A stretch of 64,000 bases of DNA from Puffinus mauretanicus (taxonomy: Eukaryota > Chordata > Aves > Procellariiformes > Procellariidae): contig JAJKFH010000205.1 in the NCBI GenBank assembly GCA_023333565.1, positions 1-64,000 of the forward strand. Direction: 5' to 3'. The notes beneath the pieces were generated by a model. It was given only the letters and a program-made list of their open reading frames with translations. It was not told where the DNA came from and searched no databases. Each line of letters opens with the position of its first letter. The stretch's first letter is position 1. Of the stretch, positions 1 to 11,600 are shown one piece after another. The position numbers were made by a program, and so were the translations under genes.

Positions 1-36
1 CGCGGGGGCTGCGCGGGGGCTGCGCGGGGGCTGCGC
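1..36. repeat. short GC-rich tandem repeat, 11-bp unit
   Basis: The unit CGCGGGGGCTG is repeated about three times and then decays. It lies at the window edge, upstream of the EMILIN3 promoter, so the array may extend further left. Its G-runs could form G-quadruplexes, which is an inference. Confidence 0.75.
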
Positions 37-49
37 GGCGAGGGGGGGG

Positions 50-192
50 TTGGGGCGGGGGGGTGCGCTTTGTCTCCCCGCCCGCGGGGCCGGGGGTCGG
101 CGGCTGTGGGAGGGCGGGAGGAGGAGCGCGGCCCGCCCCCGTCGCCGCGGTACAAAAGGGGTCGGGCGGGCGGCGGAGCAGCGTGTGCCGCC
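50..192 (+). promoter_or_regulatory. EMILIN3 core promoter region
   Basis: This is very GC-rich sequence with several GC boxes (GGGGCGGGG near 53, GGGCGGGCGG near 164) and one TATA-like element, TACAAAAGG, at 151-159. Transcription would then begin near 180. The coding start lies about 200 bp further on, which suits a short leader. The start site is inferred from the TATA-like position and not observed. A CpG-island promoter is usual for this gene class; the added TATA-like box could suit tissue-restricted expression. Confidence 0.5.
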
Positions 193-270
193 GGGCAGGG
201 CAGGGCAGGGCAGGGCCGGGCAGGGCAGGGCAGGGCAGGGCAGGGCAGGGCAGGGCAGGGCAGGGCAGGG
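193..270 (+). repeat. (GGGCA)n pentanucleotide repeat in the probable EMILIN3 5' leader
   Basis: About fifteen tandem GGGCA units, with one GGGCC variant near 213, lie between the TATA-like box and the EMILIN3 start codon. If transcription starts near 180, the array is transcribed into the 5' untranslated region. Regular GGG runs with two-base loops can form G-quadruplexes. Such pentamer arrays usually vary in length between individuals. Confidence 0.85.
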
Positions 271-378
271 CGCAGCGGGCGGCGCTCCGGTCCCCTCCGC
301 AGCGCCGTCCCGGCGGGGCCCGCGGCCGCCCCGTCCCGTCCCGCTCCGTCCCGTTCCGCTGCCGCCGGGCCGGGGACC

Positions 379-575
379 ATGCGGCGGGCGCGGGCGCTGC
401 GCCGCCGCGGAGCTCTGCTCGCCTGCCTCTCCCTGGGGACGCTGCTGGCCCTCGCCGACGCCAAGGGTGCCTTCTACCCCCCCGCCGCCCCCCTGCCCTA
501 CGGCGGCAGGTACAGCCTCTACACGGCCGGCTCCAGCCCGCAGCTCGGCCCCGGCAAGCCCGTGGGCAAGCACAA
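379..575 (+). CDS. EMILIN3: EMILIN3 coding exon 1 (signal peptide)
   Basis: Starts at the ATG at 379 in good context (GGGACC before it) and encodes residues 1-65. The donor is AA|GTAAGC, leaving two bases of a split lysine codon. The first 28 or so residues form the signal peptide; the short mature stretch after it is Pro/Gly/Tyr-rich and precedes the EMI domain. Confidence 0.9.
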
Positions 576-3500
576 GTAAGCGACCCTCTGCGCGCCCGCG
601 GCCGCGCACCCGATCCGGCGGGCACCGGGCATCGGCCCCTGGGTACTAGCTGCGCGGCGGGGCTTTCCGGGCACCGCCTCCCATCGGGCATCCCTCACCG
701 AGAGCGGACCGCGGGCAGCGGGTACCGGCCACACGTCTGGGCTCAGCAGGCAGCATCCCCGGGGGACAGGCTGCCGCGGGCACCCCTTGCTGGGTACCCA
801 ACCCCCGGTACCGACCATGGGTACCATCCCCCAGGGATCGACCGCGGGCAGCCCTCGCTGGGCAGCGGTCCCTGGGTACCCGCCGCGGGCGCTCCTTGCC
901 TCACAGCGGGTACTGACCAGGGGCTGGCGGGCAGGGCAGGGGTGTCCATGTGTCTCGGTGCACACCCTCTGGGTAGAGCAAGGCTGGGGGGGCCGCTCAG
1001 CGCGGGAGGGTGCGGGGGTTGTGTTTCCAAGGGGGAGCGGGCTGCGTGCGGGACGGGGCTGGGGGGGCGAGCATAGGATGTCCGTGCGTGTTTATGGGGT
1101 AGGTGCATGTACCTGTTCTGCATGACACGGGCGCGGGGCTGTGATGTGCGGGGGGGGAGGATGGCAGTGCACAGACCTATGCATGAAAACGCAGATTGTT
1201 TTGGAGGGAATTTGCCCATTTGCATGTAAAGCCCAGACTTACTAGAGTTTAAATATGTTTTCAAGTAACCTGGAAAGCTCAGGCAGATGAGGAATGTGGG
1301 CTTTACACATACTATAGACTTTTTCCATTCAATTGCAAAAAGGCTGTTACATTGGTGGGGGGCTCACTTCCCTCCCCGCTTGTTGCTAGAACCGTTTCTG
1401 TCAGGCTTCTTTGAAAAGGGGAGGATGTGGTGTTATGAGCAAGCTGAAATGAATAAAGTAACGTTCGAGACGAACAATACTGGCAGTGCCAGTGAGAGCT
1501 TTCCAAAACCCGTAACATTTTCCAGCTGCTCACTCTTAAAACAGGCTGGAGCTATAAAACTGCTAGCCACAGGTGGGTGAGAAGGAAAGGGATTTCTGAG
1601 AAGGAGAGCGAGCCACAACCACCCTAACCCAAGTAGTCACAGGCAGGCAGTGTCTATCAGTAGTGGCTAGTAGATCTGCCCATGTTGGCTACTAGCTTGC
1701 TTACAGAGGGGGTTAGCAGTGTGCTTCTAAGCAGATCCTGGATCTATGGATAGATAGTGATTCTAAATTTCCACATGCACACGCACACATGATCTCCCTT
1801 CCCTCCAGCTAAGAAAAGTGGCTGGCCTTCGCTCTCGCGTGGCCCTGTGCACGGACAAATGACTCACTTTTGGAGGAGTGGGGAGCAGCACGGATCCCTG
1901 CACACACTCTGAGCCGGGCAGCCTCTTGCCAGGGCAGAGCCGCTTGCGTCTGGGCAGGCTGGAAATGCCAGCTGCTGCTGGGAGTTGTGGTGCCCATCCC
2001 AGGGCAGCAAAGAGAGCCCTCGGCGAGGGGCCGGGGTAGAGGTGCTGGTGCTGCTCCTGGGGAGCAAGGGGGATGTGCTGGGGGTGTGGGGTCAGGGGGT
2101 CCCTGCTGGGAGGCGGCAGGGAGAGCTGGGGTGTCAGAGGGAGGATGAGCCTGCTCGCACCTTGCTGCTTCACGGAGGGAGTTCCTGCCCCACTTGGGCT
2201 GTTGGAGGCGGAGGAGCCTGCTCGGGGCCTCTGAACGGGGGCACTGGGGGCTTATGGCATGGGTAGGGGATGTACTTTATCTTCACGTGTTTGCCATCGG
2301 TGCTTGTCCCTCCTTCACCTATCTTTCCCCACTCAGGGTGAGCCAGAGCCCCGCTGCTCTGTCCCCGGCGGGTGACAGTGGGGGGGCTGGGACGGGCTGC
2401 ACACCCCCCTATGCATGCATACACACGCTCACTCCCCCAAGCAGGAGACACCGCAGTCCTCCCCAAACCCTTCTGCTCCATCATGACTGTCCCAGTCCCT
2501 TCCCTCGCCTCCACCTGCCGGAGGTGTCTCAACGCCATCCGGACCATCATCATGCCAAGCCCCTGAGGGCTGGGCTGAGGCCCTGCCGCTCGTTTCTCTG
2601 GTCAGCCCCGAGGCTGCTCTCCGCAGGCCGTGCAATGGCGATGCCAGGGGACTCCGGCTGCTTCCCAGCCTGCGGCCAGGCAGCCAAGCCGCAGCGACCC
2701 CAGCTCGCACAGGGAGAGCCGGGTCCTCCCGCCTCACTGAACACCTCCCCGCACCTGCGGCTCACACCGGCCCATCTGCTCCATCCCGCTGACCCTCCGT
2801 CTCCGCCTCAGCTCTGCACTGTGTGCCTGTGCCCTCCTCTCCTCCCGCTCTGCCATCTGCCACGTCCCCGTGCCCCTAATCCCTGCCTCACCGCCCATCC
2901 CTGCTGTCTCTGCCCCTGTGGACCAAGTCCATCTGCTCCTGCCAGCAGCCCTGCCTTCAGCTGCAACAGCCTTGGCCTCCATCTGTCCCACCAACGTTCC
3001 CGCATCCTTCCCACACAGCCTTCCTCCTGGCCACCTCATCTTCAGCACCTGGGTTTGCTGCTTGGCTCAGGAGAGGTCCTGTGCCTGGAGCTGGCTGGTA
3101 CCCTGTGGCACCCAGCTGCCACGCACGATGGCAGAGGGAAGAGGCTCTGCTCCTTGCACCACTCGTCCAAGGGATCTGAAGGGGTTTCCAGCCTCCATCC
3201 AGCTTGGGACCTGGGTCGTGTCCCTGCCTCCATGGCGGAGGGAGCCGCGATGCTGCAGCCCTGCAGAGCGGCCAGCCTGCATCTCCTCTCCCTCTGCTGA
3301 CTGTAGCGTCATGCTTGGTCCAAGTGTGACAGCACCCACAGCAAAGTCTGAGGCTTTTGGGCTGGCCCCAGCGCTGGCAGCACTCCAGGAGCGGCAGGAG
3401 GACAGACCACCCCTGCCAGAGGCTGCTGGAGCTATTTCTGGGATGCTGTTCCCATAACTGTTGCTGTTGGTGGGGTTCTGCTTGTTCTCCAAGCCCATCT

Positions 3501-6500
3501 CACCACCCAGGCCATGCTGTGCCCAGCACAGCCCAGCTCTGGGGCTGAGGCTCCGGGTGACCCCAGCACTGGTGACAACGTGGCCATGACCATGACAGCA
3601 GCAACCGCACTCAGTACTCAGTGCAGCGTGGTGGCACTGCGGACCTGCCTGGGGGGCTCTGGGTTTCTTGCAGACAGTGAAATCGCTAGCGAAAAATCAG
3701 AAGGCGAGGGTGCACAGCCTGTTTCCAGCACCAAGACTGGTTTCTCAAGCAGGGCTCAACTGCAGAGTGACCACAGCTGGGGGAGGATGGGACAGCCACC
3801 AGCTCGGAGTGACATTGTGGGCCAGGCACTGCCCGAGGAGAGTGGAGAGCCCAGCACAGCCGAGGCGAGCAGAGCTGTGTTGAGGGTGCAGGGGTTTAGC
3901 TGCACCCCCTTAACCCAGAGGAGAGGTGCCTGGACGCGCCCGGACCGAGGAGAAGGCTCCTCATTGCTGACACCCTGACACGGCAGGGCAGCTAGCGGGG
4001 CTGGGCAGGGCTGGCTCCCGTGAAGGCTTTCGGAGCCGGTTGGGTGAAGGCAGGTGAAAGCTGGGGTGCCCGGGGTGCCAATTCACCCAGCCCGGCCGGA
4101 TCAGGAGCACCTGCCTGCCCCTTGCCTGTGCACCCAGCAACAGGCTGGGCACTGGGGGACTTTGCTCCATCCCCACTCCCTGCACTCCCCCAGGCCCCAC
4201 TGCTGTCCCCGTCCCCAGTGGGTGGGGTGGGTGATGCCCCCTCCCCAGCAGCTGCACAAGCTGGGGGGCTCCTCCAGCTCCTGCCCCCCCCAGAGACCTC
4301 GCCGGCAGCGTTAGGCAGGGCGGGCAGACCTGCCTGGGACGGGGTGAATAGCGGCTGTCGGCCGGGGCAGGGGGTGACGGTGTCTCTCGCTGTGCTTCCC
4401 CCTAGGAGCTACTGTGCCTACGTGGTGCAGCGCAACGTGACGTGCACGCTGCAGGACGGGGCCGAGAGCTACGTCAAGGCCGAGTACCACAAGTGCAGCT
4501 GGGGACCCAAGTGCCCGGGGAAAGTGCTGTGAGTACGGGGGATGCCGGGGCACGGCTCCCTTCCCCTCCCAGCTTCAGGTCGCAGCTCTCCTTGGGCTCC
4601 CGAGCCCCCGTGCCACCCTTCCGACCATGAACCCCGGCTTTCCAGAGGGGCTGAAGGGCTTTTCCTGGACAAGGCAGTCAATGGCAGGGCAGCGGTGCTG
4701 GGAGGAGGCAAGATGGGATCTGTCAGGAGGGAGAGGGAGCTCTATCCCTCATCAGAAATAAATCAGGAAATCGTGGGAAGCCGGGGAGGGGGGTGCATGT
4801 GCACGTGTGCAGGGAAGCATTTTGTTACAGACCTGCAATTTGGCAGAAAGATGGCAGCTAGGTGAGAGCCTGACCGAGAGGAGGAGGAAACGGAGCCCAT
4901 GGCTGAGGATGGCTCAGGTCTTCCTGCCCCAGGAAAATATTTGCAAAACTCTCTGCCATCTCGTCAGTGCTGGAGGGAAACACCCGCCGTGCCACAGCCG
5001 GAGCCGCAGCCAGGGCAGGGCGGACACTGGGACTTTGTGCTTTGCCACCTTCCACAGCCCCCGGCCGGGGATGCTGCTCCCCGCAGAAATGCCGCTCTCC
5101 TGCACCTCCCCGGGCCCGCCGAGAGCAGCAGAGCCGAGCACTGAGGAAAACCGGCCTGAGAGGGGCTTTTGTCGGAGCCTGGCACCCCTCCCGCGGCACC
5201 GGCACGCAGCGCTGCAGCCGGCCGGGACTCGCCACGTGCCGGCGGTGCCACGGGCTCCGCACGCAGCCTCTCCCGGCAGAGACGGGCCTTCGGACCCGCT
5301 CGCTGACCTGCTCTTTCCTTCCTCCCATCACAAGTGCTTTAGCAGCATTTGGGGACTTCAGGACATCCTGCAGGCGCTGGTACCCACGGAGGAGATCCCC
5401 AAAGGCTCTCCCATCTCCGCAGTGTCCGCTGGCCCTCCAGCCCTTCAAGCAAAACCGGGGCGAAACCAGGGTGTTTTCTGAAAGCAGCTGGACCCGCAGC
5501 TGAACTTTCTGCACAGCCTCGGACGCTGCATCCACGCACGAGAGGGAAACTTGGTTTTTCCACATGTTGGAGCCATCAGCTAATGTTTATGCAGCTGCAA
5601 TAAATACTTCCCTTTGCCGCCGTTTGGAGCAGGGGGAGGAGGGTTCGGAGGTGCCGAAGGGCTCTGGGCTCCTCTGCAGAGGCCGGCGTGACACAGAGAA
5701 GGTGCCCTGCTTTCTGGATGCCATCCTCACCCTCGCTTCACCCCCTGAGAGTGGCTGGGTGCAGCAGTCTTCGGCTGTGGTCCGTCCAGGCAGGTTTCTA
5801 CACACTAAGACGGAAGGAAAGACCACAGAAACTCAGCAGCATCTGTGATAACAAAAAGAAGAGCTTGTTTTGAAACTGTCCTGTGCCTTTGGGAAATTGT
5901 TGATGTTGAGAAATTTTGAAGTGATTCAAAGAACAGAGGATTTGGGTTTGCTTTCTCCTCCTGCCCTGCGGTTCATACGGAGGTGGCTGTGTCGCGCTGG
6001 GAGTCTTGTGGAAGTGGCATTGCCCAGGGGCTGCAGCCCGGGCCGCGGGCACTGAGGACCCGGGCAGGGACACGGACGAGAGGGGCTCGGCCCCATGCGC
6101 TGCCCTGAGCGACTGGATGAGTGCGAGCGTCTCACGCAGCCCCTCCGTACGGCACGGACGGTTGTGCCACCTCCTCCGGGACCTTCCGCTGTGCTGGAGG
6201 AGAACAAGGGCCCGATTGTGCGTGTTGTTGCAAAACAGCAAACTTGAGGATTTTCAGGCCCTGGTAAATTCAGATTGGAAATTTCCAAAAGGCAGGTTCA
6301 AAGCGTTGCCGTTTCAGGGGTGGTGAGAAACGCGCAGCTCAGCTCGGCTGGTGGAGGGAGCACGGGTGCTGGCGGGGCCCTGTCCCATCCCTGCCACCTC
6401 ACGGGAAAGTGCCACGGCAGAGCAGGGAGCAGCTGAGACCTCCCCGCTGGGCTGGCGGGGACCCCACGCAGAGCGGGAGCGTGTTAGTGTCCCACCGGGC

Positions 6501-9500
6501 AAGGAGGTGGGCTCGCACCCTTGTTTGCTGTGTGTGGGGTGATCAATGTCGTAGTGCCCAAACTGGTGATGGAGAAACCTCCCAGGGCATCCCCGTTGGG
6601 GGCAGGGGGAGGTGTGAGGAGCCATCCCTCTGGGCACACCACACGGCATCGCCCCGGTAAACCTCGCCAGGGCTCTGCTGCCCCGCTGCCAAAGCTCTCG
6701 CTTGCAAGGCCAGCCCAAGCCACTTAGGCTTCCCATCAAACCGATGCCCTCCACACATAGAGAAAATAACCTTTCCAAAGGTATTTCAACCCTCCTGGAG
6801 GCTTCAGGACAGGATTACAGTTGAGAAGAGGGTTTTTTACCCCACCAGGAAATTCTCTAGGTCAACTCACCCCAAGCATCCCAGACCCCTCTTGGAAGCG
6901 AGCCGAGCTTGCAGGCGTTTTGGAATCACTTCCATCATTTCATCTTGTGCTCTCCTGGGCCAAAAGTTGCCAAACGGTGTGGCATCTGTCACAGTGGTCA
7001 CCTATCGGGCCAGAGACCAAAGCAATACACTTATAGCTGCTTTTCTAAACTAACAACGGGAGTCCCAGGTCAAAAAAAAAAATCTCTCCAGAAACCACAG
7101 ATACATAAATAATGGCTCTGCTCAGATAGTCCCTCCTCACCCCGGGCTGTTTCTCAGGCTTCTCTAGTTGTGTTAGCAAGTCGTTGAGGAGAACTCTTCT
7201 CTCACCATGTGCTGTCACACCTGCACCTCGTGGTCCAGCCCTGGAGAAGAGGGTAGGCACATGTTTTTGGAGAGCTGCTAATGAGCTGTGTCCCCGGCCG
7301 GGCACTGTGATGCTGCACTGAGGTACGGTGCAGCAAGAGCTCTTGGAGGAGGTGGGTCATGCTCTGCGGGTGCAGCACATGGGTCTCAGCCAGGCTTTCC
7401 CATGTGCCTGGATTTCCCACGCCCAACAGGACCCATGACCCCGCTCTTCTCTATTGCTTGACGTTGAGGTTGCTTCTCTAAACTGTCTTCTCTCTTACTC
7501 CCCTCTCCTGGAAAGGTACCGCACCTTCTTCAGACCCAAATACAAGATTGGATACAAGGCAGTGACCGAGCTGGCCTGGAGGTGCTGCCCAGGCTTCATG
7601 GGAGAAGGGTGCCACGACAGCCCGACCGACCAACCCGGCCTTCTGCCCCAACATCCCAGCCCTAAAATGCCTCCCGGGCAAAAGATGTTTCCAATCCCCA
7701 GACTTCCTCCCTATCCAAAAAGCCACCCTGACCTGTTTCCAGGACCAAAGAAGAATCAGTATGGTGAGATCTTGCTCCTGCTTCACATCCCCAGGTTACC
7801 ACACCACCGGCATGCTCTCAAACCTCCCGGTTCTTTCTGTTCCAGCGCAGGGCATGAATTTGGCAAACCTTCAGTGGGTGACGTGCTTTCTGGTCAGAGA
7901 CCTGACATTTGATTGTTTTGAGGATCACTTGCTGTTTTAATCTAGTTTCTTTCAAGATGTGCCGCTTCAAAATTGCATTCCTCATTGCTTTAAAGCATTT
8001 TTCCATTAATTTTTGGGGTCGATATAGTGTGTCTCAAGACGAAGCTCCCCCGGGCTGTTCTCATCACCTGCTGTTGAACTTGGGAGCAGAGGGCTTGATC
8101 CCAAGAAGAAAGAGGGTTTCCTGATCAGCTCAAGAAGAGAGGTAGACGAAAGGAGGAAGGGTGGGTTGATATTTCGCTGAAATGGCAATAAGAGGGAGGC
8201 AGGAGCTAACGTGAGTTAGTATGGAAGAGGACTCAAATCTGGAAGATATCCAAGGAGGGAGGTTAAAGGAGCACCAGCCCTGACTCTGCCCTCTCTGTTT
8301 CTTTCCCTGTGCAGGCAGGAAGCTGCCCGGGCTCTTCGGGGACCGCCTGGATCGGCTGGAGGAGGAGGTGAGGCGCCTTTCCCAGTCCTACGACAGCCTG
8401 CACACCATGGTGAGCGGGCTGGGGGACCGCCTGCGGCTGGCCATCCAGGAGGACACCACCAAGATGATCGGCTCCCTGATGAACAGCCCCGGCACGCCTG
8501 ACTCGACGGTGGGCTTCGGCATCATTCCTGATGGCCTGGTGGATGTGGCGGACAAAGCCGACATTGCCACGTACCCTCCCGTGGGGGAGATCCTGACCAA
8601 AGTGACGGAGGTGAGCGACGTGCTGAAAACCAAGGCAGATTTGCTGCACGAGGTTCGCGGCATGGTCCTGGACCACGATGGGCAGATCAAGCATCTGCTG
8701 GAGTCAGCCCGGCCCTCGCCCCTCACCTCCATCGACCTGCTGGAGGAGTACGTGGACACGCGGCTGAGCAACCTGCGCGGAGAGCTGCTCGACGGCTTCG
8801 AGAAGAAGCTGGGGAAGATCCAGACCACGTGCGATTTCCGGATCCAAGAGGTGCGGCAGCAGTGCGAGGAGGAGAAAGCTGCCAACCTGCGGCTGCAGCA
8901 GACGCTGGACGGGAAGGAGCTAGAGATCAAGAAAGAGATCTCCCAGCTGGAGACCCAGATCCAAGGGCTGACGGTGGTGGAAAGCTGCTGCAGCAACCTG
9001 GACTACCTCACTGATCGCATGAACATCCTTGAGAAAGGTCTTCACAGCATCTCTGAGTCCCAGAAGAACTTGCACTCACGGCTGGATGGAGAAGTCTCCA
9101 CTGTCACCCTAGGGAACCTTTTTGAAGGGCGCTTTGAGGACCTGGAAGCCAGACTCAATGCTACAGAGAGAGAAACGGGGAGCTGCTGCTCCGGTATAGA
9201 GGACAGCATGAGAGGCACGGTGGTGGCAGAGGTGGATGGCATGAGGACTGCCTTTGAAGATAAAATGCAGACCCTGGAGGACAGGTTCATGACCATCGTG
9301 GGGGAGCTGAACAACGTCAGTTCTCCTGTGGGCATGGACGGAGTGGTGGTGCCTGTACTGGAGGGGGAGCTCGCCAGCATGAGGAAACGGACGGACGAGA
9401 CACTGGAGGTGTTGCAGAATCGCCTCATCACGCTGGAGAGCACTTGTTCCCTGGGCTGCACCTCTGCCTCCAAAGATGTGGAGACCTTCCGGACAGAGAT

Positions 9501-10209
9501 CGAAGACTGCCAGAACAAGAACCAGGACCTGCTCCTCCGGATGGACAGCAACTACGACCTCCTGCGCAAGCTGAACGCCACCATCCTGGAGATCCAGCGG
9601 CGAATCGAGGAGGAAGCATCAGGGGCTTTGCAAGGGGAGATCACCTTGCTAAAGATCAACCTGAACACCGTGAGCAAGTCTCTGACGGGGCTCAAGGACT
9701 CCGTCTCCCAGTACTCGGACACTGTGACACACGTCAACTCCTCACTGGATGAGCACGAGCGGAAGATTGAGGATGAGGTCCACTCCATCCAGGAGAAAGT
9801 CAACGACCAAGGCTCCCAGCTCTTCTTCAGCAACCGGCGTGTCCTGAATCTCAAGGGAGACTTGGAGCGACTCAAAGCCAGGATCGTCAGCGACCTGAGC
9901 TCCTGCAAGAGCGTAGCCCATGACCTGCAGCAGGAGATCGCTCACTTTGATGACCGGGTGGCCCGGGTGGAGAGCGTCTGCGGCAGGCTGGGTGCCGTCA
10001 CGGGGAGCCTGGACGGTATCAGGGACGAACTGGAGAAACACACGGGCAGCCTGTGGGACTACATGGACCACATGAACGGGACCCTGGCTGCCCACTCTCA
10101 GGAAATAACAGGACTGAAGGACAACCTGCTCGACTGCCAAGCCAAGGTCTCCGAGCTGGCGGAGCAGGTCGGCCACTTGGAAGAGCAGGTGGAGGGGAAG
10201 CAGCATTAG
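379..10209 (+). CDS. EMILIN3: EMILIN-3, secreted matrix glycoprotein (whole gene, 4 coding exons)
   Basis: Join 379-575, 4406-4528, 7516-7763 and 8315-10209; all three junctions close in phase and use GT-AG sites. The protein is about 820 residues (human EMILIN-3 is about 766). Visible parts in order: a signal peptide at about 1-28 (arginine-rich start, then a leucine-rich core); an EMI domain at about 67-140, including SYCAYVV, CSWGPKCPG and WRCCPGFMGEGC; a proline-rich linker at about 145-190; and a long coiled coil with Cys-Cys pairs near 414 and 480. N-glycosylation sequons lie at about N76, N471, N523, N610, N664 and N777. It ends in a coiled coil at EGKQH, with no collagen stretch and no gC1q domain. 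That absence separates EMILIN-3 from EMILIN-1, EMILIN-2 and the multimerins. In the known family, EMILIN-3 is deposited around notochord and skeletal tissue and binds pro-TGF-beta. The neighbouring lipin gene supports the name. Confidence 0.93.
576..4405 (+). other. EMILIN3 intron 1
   Basis: GC-rich intron. At about 620-920 it holds a loose repeat built around GGGTACC and CGGGCA (listed separately). The rest, including a chance open frame over 2194-3300, is Pro/Ser/His-rich when translated and matches no family I recognise. I see no additional exon. Confidence 0.75.
620..925. repeat. degenerate GGGTAC / CGGGCA repeat in EMILIN3 intron 1
   Basis: The words GGGTAC, GGTACC and GCGGGCA recur at least a dozen times with spacing of roughly 20-65 bases (for example near 640, 720, 793, 805, 819, 874 and 907). 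This looks like a decayed minisatellite just inside the first intron. Confidence 0.55.
4406..4528 (+). CDS. EMILIN3: EMILIN3 coding exon 2 (first half of EMI domain)
   Basis: Acceptor CCCCCTAG before 4406 and donor CT|GTGAGT after 4528. Encodes about residues 66-107, with three family cysteines spaced as in EMI domains (SYC, VTC, HKC) plus the KCPG turn. An N-glycosylation sequon NVT lies at N76. Confidence 0.93.
4529..7515 (+). other. EMILIN3 intron 2
   Basis: GC-rich and mostly unique. No domain-like open frame on either strand and no recognised repeat apart from a short A-run near 7072. Confidence 0.7.
7516..7763 (+). CDS. EMILIN3: EMILIN3 coding exon 3 (second half of EMI domain, Pro-rich linker)
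   Basis: Acceptor CTGGAAAG before 7516 and donor ATG|GTGAGA after 7763. It finishes the EMI domain with YRTFFRPKYKIGYK and the WRCCPGF signature, then gives a proline-rich linker of about 50 residues. The EMI domain mediates head-to-head multimer contacts in this family. Confidence 0.93.
7764..8314 (+). other. EMILIN3 intron 3
   Basis: A 551-base intron, more AT-rich than the other two, with no recognised element. It ends in a good pyrimidine tract before the coiled-coil exon. Confidence 0.75.
8315..10209 (+). CDS. EMILIN3: EMILIN3 coding exon 4 (coiled-coil body and stop)
   Basis: A single large exon of 1,895 bases after the acceptor CCCTGTGCAG, encoding about residues 190-820 and ending at TAG 10207-10209. 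Heptad-like Leu/Ile/Val spacing runs through almost all of it, with scattered cysteines (ESCCSN, GSCCSG, STCSLGC) that could link chains. It reads straight to the stop without a gC1q domain. The alternative acceptor CAG four bases downstream would break the frame, so 8315 is preferred. Confidence 0.95.
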
Positions 10210-10363
10210 CCATGCCGCCACGCGCTTCTTCCTTCTCCTCCCCGCGAAGGACAGGATTAACTTATATCACACGGACTCGCTCCAATGTGACAACAGTTCT
10301 TGGGATAATTTTTTCAATGAAAAGATAAATTAAAAGCTGAATTAAAAGCTGCTACAAACCCTT

Positions 10364-10392
10364 CTTTTTTTTTTTTTTTTTTTGTTTTTTTT
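10364..10392 (+). repeat. poly(T) tract in EMILIN3 3' UTR
   Basis: An almost pure T-run of about 29 bases, broken by one G near 10384, about 155 bases after the stop. It would be poly(U) in the message. It could also be the reverse of a poly(A) tail from an old insertion, but no element body is visible beside it. Confidence 0.8.
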
Positions 10393-10619
10393 TAAAAATC
10401 TTGACGGCCCCACTTTTCCGTAACTCTGCCGTTACGGTACTCGCCTCCCGGTGCTCAGCAGCTGTCCCGACCCTGGTGCAGCAGGGTCACTGCCTCCTGG
10501 CTGGGGGCGTTGCTTTGGCTCCTGGGCTAATGACCCCAGAAGGACAATTCAGGAGGAAGCTGGAGGCGGGAACGTTTTTTTTTATAATTTTATTTTTGTG
10601 GATTTATCGCTTCTTGAAG

Positions 10620-10625
10620 AATAAA
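10620..10625 (+). terminator. proximal poly(A) signal, EMILIN3
   Basis: Canonical AATAAA about 410 bases after the stop, followed within 40 bases by GT-rich sequence (CTGTAGTTGTCACTCG). It would give a short 3' UTR. Confidence 0.55.
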
Positions 10626-10916
10626 ACCCTGTAGTTGTCACTCGAGGAAGAGAGTTTCTCTGACCTAAAGACCACCTGCGTCTTAATCCAGGGACTGAGC
10701 AGAGCCAGGGCTCCTTACAGGGAACAAAACTCACCACAGGAATTGCGGATTTCAAAGAACACACGTATTCACACATCCCCCTGGGAACTGCCTCCCCCTC
10801 TCCGAGACGGCAGCACTCCTCACATACGGTAAATCCATTTATACCGCTCACTCCTTCTGCAAACGCACATGCCTTACGGAGCATATGAGGGTATGCATTA
10901 GGAAAACACACATATG

Positions 10917-10945
10917 CATATATATATATGGTATGTGTATACGTA
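10917..10945. repeat. imperfect AT/GT microsatellite
   Basis: Alternating purine-pyrimidine run (ATGCATATATATATATGG, then GTATGTGTATACGTA). It lies downstream of the first EMILIN3 poly(A) signal. Confidence 0.7.
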
Positions 10946-11520
10946 TTTTTGAACAATCCACTGTCATGGTGCTCATCTGATTGCAAAGTTTCCTCTTGCT
11001 GCCCCCACGTCCCTTGCCGTATTTTGAAGAACCACACTGAGCAGCTAAAAACTGCCGCAGCAGCATTCGGGGGAGGGCCCCGCGGTCCCTCGGGGCTGCC
11101 GTGCTTTGCAATCCCACTTTGCTGGGCTCTCTGGTTCCAGCTGGGGCTGACATGAAGGGTTATGGAAAATTGTGTCTTCCCCAAAGAGACGCGTGTCCGT
11201 AGGTCTCTGCAGAGCCCAAGATGGGCATGGAGCAGTCCTGTCCTCCAACTCTAGTTCTTTCTTGTTTTATTGCTTAAACTGTGAACGTGGTTTCCCTCAT
11301 CTCGTCCCGGGGCAGGAGACCTGCAGCTGCTCCAGGGCGTGCACGTGAGGATTTCCCTGTGCAGCAGCGTGGGAGCAGGAGCCTGCGTCCTCCTCGCGTT
11401 CCTCTGAGCCCACTGGGATGCCAACAGCCCTGGGGACCCGCACCGACATGGAGCCCCAGGGAGGAGGGAGGGCACTTTTGAAAGACCTCTTGAGACCTCT
11501 CCTCAGCTCAGCCTGGGAAT

Positions 11521-11600
11521 GAAAAACTGAAGTGATTTACCCAAGGCCACTCTGGTTTCCCAGGAACAGGCAGGCTGGAAAAGGTTGTACCTGATCCTGA
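11521..11600 (-). repeat. worn MIR SINE fragment
   Basis: Contains the MIR-like words AACTGAAGTGATTTACCCAAGGCCAC in order, reading as the reverse complement of the MIR consensus. Heavily diverged; ends are approximate. Confidence 0.5.

Noticed and set aside
50..1076. Overlapping open frames spanning the EMILIN3 promoter and (GGGCA)n repeat
   Set aside because: They start upstream of the TATA-like element and are made of repeat translation (GQGRAGQGRAG); the true start at 379 is followed by a signal peptide.
2194..3300. 368-residue open frame in EMILIN3 intron 1
   Set aside because: Pro/Ser/His-rich with no domain, no splice logic, and fully inside an intron whose flanking exons join in phase.
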